Made by a program: the position numbers and the translations under genes. From Hydractinia symbiolongicarpus (lineage: Eukaryota > Cnidaria > Hydrozoa > Anthoathecata > Hydractiniidae): a stretch of 60,000 bases of DNA. The stretch is taken from NCBI RefSeq assembly GCF_029227915.1, contig NC_079884.1, positions 16,060,001 through 16,120,000 of the forward strand, in the 5' to 3' direction. Position 1 is the first letter of the stretch. Every line of letters begins with the position of its first letter. The notes below the pieces were generated by a model that saw only the letters and a program-made list of their open reading frames with translations, ran no database searches and was not told the DNA's origin. Of this stretch, positions 26,701-38,700 are shown in pieces.

Positions 26701-29700
26701 AAAAGCGTCTGTGGCTGCAACATTTCCATTCACGTCATGTGATGTCACTTTAAGAAATATCACATCAGTTCCAATAGGACTTTGCGAGCTTAGATACACA
26801 GTGTATACAGTGGGGTTTATGAACGGTGGAGTGCCAATAACTGAAATAAAAACCAACACCCAAGATCAACTTTCTGTATTCGCATATCTTTACTGTCAAT
26901 AGGTTCACAGAATATAAAATTACTCTCATAAAAATCATGGCTTCGAAATTTTAAGCCTCGATTAAGCGATATGTCTTAATGTAAACCTGGCATAGGTAGC
27001 AAGCGAATAATACCTAAAACTTAAAGTCATTAATAGAAATAACAAATCGAATGAACCCGTAAAGTGTTTTATAATAGGTTATTAAAAAAATAGAACTGTA
27101 TTTACATAGAAGCTTATCCCAGTGGCGCTTTCTTGTGTTGTAAGGCACAAGCAAAGTTTACTCACAGTGTTTTAGAGTAGTGTGGCAAGTACAACTGTCT
27201 TACAAATTACATATTATTCTTGCATTTAGTTTTTGCTTCCGCATAAAAGCGAGGCCGCAACAAAAGGCCTACCGGTGAAATAATAATCGATGATTCAGTT
27301 AAAAAATACAATTCATTCTTAAAGCTCGCTTGTTAGGAGATATAAAAATTACAAAATATTGTGAATGTGAAAAAAAATAACTGCACGCCTACCTGAGCAC
27401 ACATGTCCATTTCCCACATGACCGTCATTGCAAGAACAAGCGAATGAACCGTTTACATTAAAGCATGCAGCATTTGAATCACACGGAGAAGCCGCGCATG
27501 CGTCGAAAACTAGAGAAAAAGGAATCAATGAGTCATGCCAAACACGCAATTACATAAGAAAGGCTGGATGGTTATGGTAATGAGCTAAGCGTAAGTCACG
27601 TTAGTTGTTGACCAGCGGATAGATGTCCGCTTTAATATAAAAAAAAATCATATAAGTTACTCCAGCAGTACAAAAACCAACGCATGTTTTTATTGTTGCA
27701 TCAAAAACATGATGAGAACAATACAGACTTTTATGTGAATATGCCTGCATAATTTTTTAAAAACGCCAACCAAAACGCTATTTTGGAGAACATCGCTCGC
27801 TTAATATTTATAATAAATATATTACTTTAGATAGGTGCCCAACACAAGAGTTAAGTGCTAGGAAGAAAAAAATGAAAGTAGACACGATAGTCGTGATGTA
27901 TGACACACATACCAATGCAATGAGTTCCATTTCCAGCGAATCCAGCATTACATGCACAGGTAAACGATTCACCTTCACTCGGGACACATGTTGCGTTAAC
28001 GTGACAGTTATGCTCAGTGCAACCTAAAAACACAGACAATCAAATTGTGCTATTTTTAGAGAGCGTTGTATGTGAATCTCCTATCAACGCTCGTGGTTGA
28101 TTTTGATGCTCATACCATTAGAGTTAGTACGGAAAGTAAAACACGTCACAATAAATTGACACAGGATGACATTTCCATCAACATTTTGACAAAAACAAAT
28201 CAAGCTCAATCTAGGTACATAAAAAACCACATTATCAAAAAGAGAGAAAAAAATGTGAAACCTTTGAAAATTTAAAGTTTTCTGCAATGCGTGACGAACT
28301 TTACAAACGTTTTCTTCAAACTCGTTTGTATATATTTATTTAGCCTGTCTGTTGATGTCATTTTGTCAAGTAGCCAGTAGTTACATTACAAAAACAAACC
28401 CTAGTGTGGTTTACGCTCGAAATACGACAACACAATTGCGACGCCGAAACAGCGTGTCCGACGTCGTACCGTAACTACTAGTATTAACAGACGTCGTGTT
28501 CCTACTTCGATGTTTCTCTAAACTAATTTGAGAACATAGTGTTTTTTTTTTGTTGTCACGAAATAACGTTTTAAAAGCTACAAAGATTCTTGATTTTAGC
28601 TGTCCACATCTAGGCATACATCCAAGTCTCCAACTATTTACCTCACGAAGTTGTGTCGATTTAAGAATGACATTACCTAAAGCAACCTCTCGGTTGGATC
28701 CAGTACAAAAGAAAAGGGCAAACAGCAGCAAGCGAGTAGCCATATTATACCTCTGTTATGATAAACAGAATTTCTCTCAAATCATAGTTAAATGATTTTC
28801 AGGATTAAAAATGACTATTTTGTCACAAGTTTGCTTTTTTGTTTGTTTACAATTCCACTATAAAAATTCTCAAGATAAAAATACACTGTGTAAAGACTAA
28901 AAGCGTAAGACATATAACCGTTGCATCGCATTAAAAATACGATGATGGTTTTTGTTAAAAATAAAAAAATAAATAAGAAAACATAGCAGGCTTACTGTAA
29001 TACAATCATCTATTGTCAGATAAGAAATATACAATTCAGGCAAAGAAATGGATATTTTATAGCTTAATAAGTCTAATTAAGTAGTTGTTGTTCTGTTACC
29101 GTGGTAAAAGCGTTAAAATAATCAACTGAGAAATTCATAAATCATTAAGAAATAACGTCATGGCACCTTCCAAAAATACGAGGCTGTTATATTCAATACG
29201 AGGCTGTTATATTCGGTCCAGCTTACTTTGGTAGGTCATTGTAATTTTAATATTTGTAGAGAAGGATTTAACTTAATTTAAATCATTAAAGTTGTTAACT
29301 AATTAATTAGTCACTTAAAGACAATAAAAAGAAGAAAGATTACTCACCAATAAAATCAGCATGGATTTCTATCTGTTTGAAAGAGCACCTTTGTGGCACA
29401 CCATGATCACAAACAACAACATTAACGGTATACAAACGTTGCGTGACTGCTTTTTTTAATTTGATCACACCAGTGTCAGCATCAATAGAAAATGGCGAGG
29501 ACTGGTTTAACAAGGAGAAAGTCAGGTTCGCATTTTCTCCTACATCGCCATCTGTGACGTTGATTTTAAGAATGGGTTGGTTCATTTGAATATTATTTTG
29601 CATGGTATAAGTTGATACTGCGAATACTGGATCGTGGTCATTTTCATCACATACAGTTATGTTTATAACAAGCTGTTCAAGTGAAGCCAGTGCACCTCCT

Positions 29701-32700
29701 TGATTGTCTACAGTACCTATAACCAGACTGTAAGAGTTGATGCTCTCTCTGTCGAGAGGACGCGCATACAATGCTCCTGTTGTGTTGTCGAGTTCAAAAT
29801 CGTTGTTTTCATTACCAGATAGAATTACGTAACGTTGGTCAGATGGAAGAGATGTTATCGTGACTACATGTTGTGGATTATTCTCACAAACTGTGAACGT
29901 TTGATTCTTTGTAATAAATAGAGTATGTGTAGAACCAACATTAAAGGATACATTAAGATATTGCACCGCATGAAGGGGTGGAGTACCATCATCAACAACA
30001 CCTAGTAAGAATGACTGATTTAATGCTGTCCGTATTGAAATATCTTTCAGAGCATAAATGGCCCCTGTTGTGTTACTTATACCAAAATAGAGATTTTCGC
30101 TGACCAAGTAATACGTCACGCTGTCATTCACTGCATCTGCGTCTTCAGCTAGAACATGTCCAACAATACTTTCCGCCCTTATGTCAACACAAATGCTGAT
30201 CTTGTATGTATTCATATCATGCAGAAATTGTGGAGGGTTGTCGTTCTGATTGAGTACTGTGATGTACACTGTGGCATTTTCAGGTGTGGCAAGAGCTCCG
30301 TAAGTTTTTGTGCCAACATGATACACGAAGGCACTTACCGTCAAAGTAAACTCCTGATACTGTTCATAATCAACAAAATAAGGGAGACGTATCCTTCCGT
30401 TTGTGTTGGTTATACTGAATGTGTTGTTGTGGTTGCCAGCAGTAATAAAGTAATGAACTGTATGACAGGTCTTGACTTTGTAAACTCGTGTTACGAGGAT
30501 GTCCATATCAACGTTTTCAGTGATGGTTGCATTATATCTGATTGGTTCAAACCATGTCACGTGGTCCTCGACTATATTAAGCATACAAAGAACATTCAAT
30601 TTTAAAATGATTTTTCAATAAAATTTGCAAAACTATCGTAAAGCAATCTTTTAACAAACTTGAAGTATAACAAAAAAAAATCAAACTACAAAGAACTCTA
30701 AGTAACATGGTAATTTAATGGTCACAGCCTTAAATATTCACGTGTCAACTTCCCACCTGTAACTTCTCTTTAAAATCTTATATGAACAACAGCCTCCAAG
30801 GTAACATTTCTACCCAATATATTTTCCCTTTTAATTAGCATTATCTTTTTCGACAAACTGATTTTATTCAACATGACAGGTACGAGATGTAACAAAAATC
30901 ATGTTCTTATGTCACTTAAAGAAAGAATTTGTCAATATAAGCAACAGATTCGTTAGTATACCTGGACATCCAACACACGTATGTTGAATTTCCAACAAAC
31001 TCTTCTCTCTCTTTAAATTATAGCATAATGATTGTTGCTCCCATGTTGGAACTGCAGCAGGAGTATCACAGCTTCTATATCTCGTATGCATATTACTTCC
31101 AAATAGAAAATTCCAGCTGCTCCATCCACCCCAACAGCCGTCGACTTTTACATAAGATTAAAAAGAAATAGCAAATAAATTATTCTCTTGTTACTAGCAG
31201 AAATTTACTAAATATTACATGAAACCAAATATCTCCACAATGCTCCTTTCTGATTGGGAAAATTTTAAATCACTGGAAAGAAGAAACCCCTCTAAATCGC
31301 ACGAGTTTTTCACTACAACATAAAAATAAACATAAAATAATCTTGAACAGTTTTACAAATGAATTTACTAATAAATTCACGATCAAGAAGTTAGCTTCCT
31401 GATTCAAAGCAACACACGTGTAACAATGCTGAAGGGAACTCTGAAGACAGAACAGGTTTATTACAACGCATAAATAGACCTTAGTAATAGCAGCTATTTG
31501 AGCAAGTGCTTTAAAAATTCTATTTAATTCTTGCTCGTTTCCACTTAGGACACTAAATTTACGAAGCGTTTCACTAAATTATATTACTCATCAAAAACAT
31601 TTTTATAAAATAAATAAAAACAAATAAAAGGTTAAAAAACAACAAAAGAACACCTACTTAGGCCATAAACCTTAACTTCGCAGATCTTTAGAGCAACATT
31701 CTGAGTTGTGCTGTATATTGTTAGAAACGCGCCTTTATACACTTTATTGTCTCTACAAGGAACAGTAAACGAGCTATCAACAGCAAAATTATTGGCTAAA
31801 ATGCATTGCGGATCACTTCTGGTCCCTTTATTTCCCACATGTACATCAAGGGGGAGTGTGTCCGATTTAATGATTTGAAGGTGGGATACTTTTATCACTC
31901 TCCGTGGTAGATCAACCATGATCCAAGCATATCCTTCACTATCAGGATCTGCAGTAAAACATGTTGAGGCTGAGCCATCTGTCAAGTTGAAGAAATCAAT
32001 TGTTGTGTCTGCAATTACCAATGCATCAGTAGCAGGTATAGCTGAACCATCTATAATTAACCAAAACACAGTGAAAAGTCAGTGAAAACATATGCATACA
32101 AGGGTTGTATTGCTCCCAACCCCAATAATTTCTTCAATTGATGTCACGTAAGAAAAAGATAAACCAATGCAAATATAGGTAAATCTTCTTGTATCCTTGT
32201 TTCTTGAAAGTAAAGGTTAGTTTTGGAAATTCCGTTACATACTGGAACATTCCTTTCCCCACTACGGTACTCTATATTTTGAAAGCCAACACAAATGATA
32301 TATTTTTTCAACTACATTGGTTTACCTTACTGTCTCAGTACTCCAAAACATCATACTGTCAACACAAGTCTCATACTTTATCGTTCACATGCAGTGAATA
32401 AAAAGCGAAGATTTTGCAAACTGTTTTTTGTGTGTTTGCACAAAATTAGTGATAAACTGACTAAGTGTGACTTCATAAAAACTCAAGTTACGTCCAGTCT
32501 CTAGAAAACACTCAGCACTTGATGAAGGGTATACTGTGCATTTACTTTCCAATTTGCAGATTCTAAGAAAAAATTTTGCTCCTCAAACTTCTCAAGAACA
32601 ATTTTACAGTCTCTAAAAAAACACCGGTTGAGAAACAGAGGCAACCCTACCTGCTGTACCAATCTTAGCATTTCAGTTCAACTCACTAAAGATGAATTTA

Positions 32701-35700
32701 TTAGACTTTTGTATTCAATAACTGTTTTGTGCAATATAAATAGCGACTTTAGCGTCATCTACTTTAAACTGTACCACAATAACAAAAAAAAACAAAGTCA
32801 ACATACTCTTAAAAAATCGAACATCGCATAATTCTGTGTTATCATTACCATGAGTTTGCAAGGCAGTAATTTTCATAAACTTTGCTGAAACACTGCAAGA
32901 CAATATATGAGCAGTTCCTGAAGTCAAATTTCTTCCCACGTTGCAGTTGTTACGATTATATTTAGTTGGTGCAATGGCAATATCACTGAAACTCCCAACT
33001 ATAACTGAGACATTTGCAATGGCCAGTGTGTTTCTGAAGTAGATGAGTATATACTTTTCATTGATTGGTGAACGGTGAAGATGAGTACACGATGTGTCAT
33101 TATCAACAGATTTTTGAGACACTCCACTTGCACCCAGCAGAGTTACGCTTATTTCTCCGGTAGCTGAAATATCAAAGGAAAATGTGTAACTTTCATGATT
33201 TACAAGTTAAAATATAGAGACAAGGGCTTAACACATTTTAGAATATAAAAATCTAATAAAAAGCGTATAACCACTACAAATAATTTGAGCGTTTAATATT
33301 AACTCATATATCTCAGACATTTTAAGTGACAATCACTTCTTTGATGACAAACCTAACAATTAAGATTCAAATAGTGATGAAATGAAATAGTTAGAAAATT
33401 TACTATCTTAAGGGAAGAAATGGATGCAGAGAAAAATACTGTGTAAGAAAAAATATGGAATTAATGTTCGCGAATTAGCATTAACACAAACTTAAAGTCC
33501 GCATTTTTTATTTCGCATTCACTTTATTTGAGGTTATTAATTTACGATATTTCATTTAAAATTTTCCACAATTTTCGAGGTTCTATCAGCCAATTTTAAG
33601 TCTGGAAACTTCACTTCCACAAATAATTTATCCCCCTAAGGTACCCCTTTTTCATAAAAAATTACTTTCTTTTTCTTTCTCTCTCTCTCTGTTATACAAT
33701 AAATGCCACAGCAAAACACAAAGACATTTCTGGTAATTTTTGATATATACCTTACTACTAAATGACTGTACCATGTGTAGAGGCTAAATGAACAATATAT
33801 AAACATACTAATGCAAAATACTTCCGAAGAATTATCAAAATTAACCAGCTGGGTATGATTAACTGGGCAGCTACATGAATATGATCCCAGAGTATTGGTG
33901 CATATTACATTGGAACCAACACATGCATTTTCATTGTTACATTCGTTGATATCTAGGTTTAAATAAAAATTAAAATCAATGGAAAAATAGAAAATAACAT
34001 CTATATTAAGTTTGAACGAATTATTTTATTTATAGTACAACCGTTTTGATACTGAAAAAAAATCTTGATTTTATATTTATTTTGACCTTTTTTTAGGTCA
34101 TAAATTTAATGAAACATCTAAAAATGTCCAACGATAATTTGCAAGCAAAATTGATTTTATACGTTCAAACTTTAAAATAATTTGAATTATAAGAAAGGTA
34201 TAAAATTTTCCTTTTTTTAAAAATGCAGTTTTAAGCAGAGACAAATTAACGATTGTTATTTTATGGCGTGTGATATGGGTTTGGTATGGTTTATTAGTAA
34301 TTTTCAAAACACAATTCGACAGTAAAAACAATTCTACAGTCACAACTCTTTAAAAGTGAGAATCAAAAAAGTTCAACATTGTACTTTAACACTTTGTTCT
34401 TTAAATCTTACAAATACTTCCACAATGCACACAGGAAAATATTCCTATAGCTCCGACTCTCTATTCAAGTGGATTTATGGTACTGATATTCAGGGAAATA
34501 AGAATACTAAAATTCTAACCAGGCTGATCATTATTGTTATTTCTCTATTGTTCTAAACAATCGAGAATTTTTAACTTGAAATCCCAGCCTGATATTCTTA
34601 TAAAAGAAGACTTATATTGATAGTAGTGGCTGTACTTCATAAAAATTTAGAAATAACAAAAAAAAAATAATGGAAAGAAAATATGAATTTGTAAAGTTTA
34701 CCTTGGCAAACCCCAGATACCAGTTCATAACCAATCAGACATTTGCATTGATAAGAGCCAGCCACATTAACACATGTACGTCCAAAGCCGCAACTAACGT
34801 TTACACATTTGTCGGATTCTACAAAAACAGGTTTTTGTGATCAATCACTGTGAAATAGCAAGTCATATTTATCTCTATATTAATAGCCGTATTCCGTCTG
34901 TCTGTCTGTTCAAAACGGTTACCGATATTCCTTTGATCTTTCCGCGATTTTTAGAAACCAGGGGGTTGTTTAATCGCAAATCTTATTATTGATTAAAATA
35001 AATTCTAAAAATTAGTTTCTTTCTTAATTAATTGAATTACTTTAATTTATTGCCATAAGTAAGAAAAATAAATTTAGTGATAAAAATGAATGCATTATTT
35101 TAATACACCATTTTGAATAATAATTACGCCCGTGATCTTAATCGCCGTTTTCGCTCAGAAGCTACAGAAAACAAATGGGACAGTTTACTGATAGTTTTAC
35201 TGACTTTGTTTTGACCGCTTGATTGTTTAAAAAACCAATCCAAGACTTTCGCAGCCTGGGCATGATGGCCATTTTTGTCATTAAAGTGAAAGTAATGGTG
35301 GGTCAGTGTTGTTTGCAAGTCTGTTTCACCTTTTTGTCTTCTATAAGCTTTTTATTTTCATTAATTTTATATTGTCACGTTTTTAATCACGTACAGATCT
35401 TAAACGCACCAGTTTTAGGATTTTTGGCTAGGAACGAAGATTTTTTTGGAGGCTAGCTAGCTAGAACCTTACTTATTACTATTCTGTATGGTATAAGAGC
35501 TTTTTATCCTACCCACCATTTATTTTTGTGTTGAGACCGTAGCCATTTAGCTAGCTCCTATCTTTGGCTAAAAAAGTGAGAGTATAAAAATGCAGTTTGG
35601 CTACAACAATATTCTTAAACAAAAAGTGTTATGCTAAATGCAGTTAGCTAGGTAGCTACATATTTCATTATTTTTTCCTGAAAACTTTTTGTGCAAATAA

Positions 35701-38700
35701 AATGACTGACAGATTATTCTTTTTGCTATGATGGGGTACCGACTGTTGTTTGTAAATGGTGTTTTTATTTCAGCTATTGTTGCGGGGAATATTTTTTGAA
35801 AAATATGTTACAGTCACAATACTATAATGATGTATGCGCACTTAATTTACGACATATTGTATACCTGTACTAAAGCGCTCCACCTGATCTTGTGGCACAG
35901 TTTATTAAGCGATCCACAGAGTGTTCAACGTCAGGTCACACCTTGACCTTGGCTTACCCCGGCGTTTCGACACCGGGGTAAGCCAAACGCGAGACGTGCT
36001 TAAGCGGACCCGTGGATTTTTCCACGGGCCATCGACTAGTCTATCTTATAATGCCCGTATATGTCTGTCTGTCTGTCTGTCTGTGACGCAAAATGGTAGC
36101 TTAGCTGCGACGGGTGAACCCGTGAATTTTTCACGGGCTAACGGCTAGTAGTTACAAACTTTCGATTTCTTAAACACTACAGCTTATAAGAAAAAAACAC
36201 AATTCAGCGGTTCCTTTTTAACGGATGAACAGTATAAACCCAGAAATATCTTGGATATACTGAGTATATAATATAATCATCTGTACGCACTTGTGTTTCA
36301 ATTTTGCTGACGTCAGCAAGAATCATCACAGTTTGAACTTTCAAATTTAACCAAAAAACCTAAGATCCCAAGCCCCAAATCTGTTGTGAACATTGGAAGT
36401 GAATTTTGATAAGTTCAAAATGTGCGAATCTAACATGAAAAGGCTGTATATAATTACTGGTAGGCATGATCTTTGAAATTAAGCATTTATTGCAAAAAAA
36501 TCTTATTGTTGTTCTCAAGTGACAGTTTTTTTAACTTCTCTAATTTTTGAATCAACATGTCCCAACTTGTCAAAATAAAACTTCTTTTTTTAAGTTTTCC
36601 TTCTTTACTATTACTATTTTATCTCCTTCAAATATTTAGGAGGCACGTTTACTAACAGGGGTATCTTAGGTATGATTTTGTCATTTATATCAAAATGTTA
36701 TTTTAAACGATTTTTCAACTTGCAACAGAAAGTTTAAGCAAAAAATAAGAAAGAATAACCATTAAACTATTTTATGTTAGTTTCACATTATATTGAAATA
36801 AGATGTCAATTAGCTTCTTTTACTTTTTTTTCTATTTTACCTCTTAAGAATTTCAACAGTAGGTGAAATATTGTATTTAGGTAACCATTTCTTTTTCAAA
36901 CAATTGTGTAAACCGTACTTGCGTGTTGCCTATAATATTTTTGATAAACAAATGTTTTTTATTTCTAATAAGATAATTGAATACAGTTTCACCCACACAT
37001 TCTCCAACAATGAACCTTTGTTGTAAACTTTATCTGATCCAGTCAATCGTAATATTCGTAAATTTAAAATGTTAATAAGGCTTATCAGTATTCATAAAAA
37101 TAAGAAGTATCTAACCTATATCAAAAAACAACTCCAATGTTCTCTAGTTCTCTTATATAAAATGAACATTTTCTAAGTAAAATAAAATTTAAAAAACCTT
37201 TCACTTACCTATACCAAACACTTCGATCTCACAGATTTTAAGGAGAAAACTTGTCAACGCCTGAAATATGACATAGTGGCCAACTAAAGGTGCATTATAA
37301 AGATTACATGACTTATTTTGCACTTCAAATGTCTCTCTGATGATGCAGTATTTGTTGCCAGTTATTGGACTTCCTACCAGAACCGCTATCGGAACAAACG
37401 GCTCATTCATCACCACCCGAACACCGTAGATCTCTGTCGTTTTGTCTGGCATGTGTAACCTCACCCAACCAGGAAGAAATTCTGTGCTAATGATTGCACA
37501 ACTTGATAATAGTTTATCAGTAAGTGTGGATGAAAAAGCTACCGTAGAAGTTGTACCAACTGCAGAAAAGCCAGATATTGCGTTGACTAAAAGAGATTTC
37601 ATACATCCACAGTTCATTGTCAGTAAGAGAGGCCTTTAGAAAAAAGGAGCTACATAAATACAACTTTGGTTGATCATGTGATTAAAATTGATTATAAGTA
37701 ATACTGCATTTAAATTTGATACTTATATAGATACGATTTCTTATGCTATTCATAAGAAATTTTGAACATTAGGAAAATAACACAAAATCACTAATCATAC
37801 ATATTTCTTGTGTGATCTGCCAAAATTATTGAATGGTGAGATAAATAAAGTGTGTTACTAATGAGAAGTTTATTGTATTGTACATTTGAATTTCAGCAAA
37901 ACGCTAATATACTGAAAATATAATCGGTTGCCAATACAGAATTTGATTTTGAGTAGTGAGGAAGCTCTATATTTTAAAAATATCATTATTCAATTTTCAT
38001 GGTGTTACCATAGCCATCTGTTTTTCTTCAAAGTAATTTGAAAAATGGCTGGATTTTAGAAAATGTTTATACCCTGTCAATTAAATTTGATACCACATTG
38101 TTTTTGGTCTTTTTCATCGATTTCTCAAAAATAGTACCAAAACAATGGCATCCAATAACTGTTACAGCTACGATATCTGACATGTATTGGACCCTGGTTA
38201 CAACTGTAAAAGTTTTTAAAAATAACAAATATAACAAACTTACAGTTTTTGTTCATTATTTCAACATGACAAATATCTATATTATCTGATGTAGAGATTC
38301 CAGCAATTTTCACGTAACGACCAGTGCGATTACAAATCACAGATTTTTTGTCAACAGGTGTAATAACTACATTCAGACTACAATCAACAAATGTGACTTC
38401 ATCGCCAATGGATACTGCAAATCTTGTAGGAATTTTGAGGAGAACTGAAACATTAGTGACCAGTTGTTCCTCGTTGATTTCGAAGATCATGTAAGACGTT
38501 TTAGTTGTTGCGTTGATTAATCTGGTTGATGTAACACAGTTTTGCTGTGAATTAATTGCTGCTTGCGACACACCACTTGATGCAACAGGGATATAAGATA
38601 GAGAAGTCTGCGATTCTAGAAAAAAAAATTACTAAACACCTGCAAATTCCAAAGACATTAAAAACATCACAATTTTGGATTGCCTGTTTTTCATCTTTTT

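Noticed and set aside
37588-37640. Upstream ATG-containing extension of the exon-5 frame (MNCGCMKSLL)
   Set aside because: Using it breaks phase with the previous exon; the acceptor at 37587 restores phase and domain boundary. A separate gene start here is unlikely.
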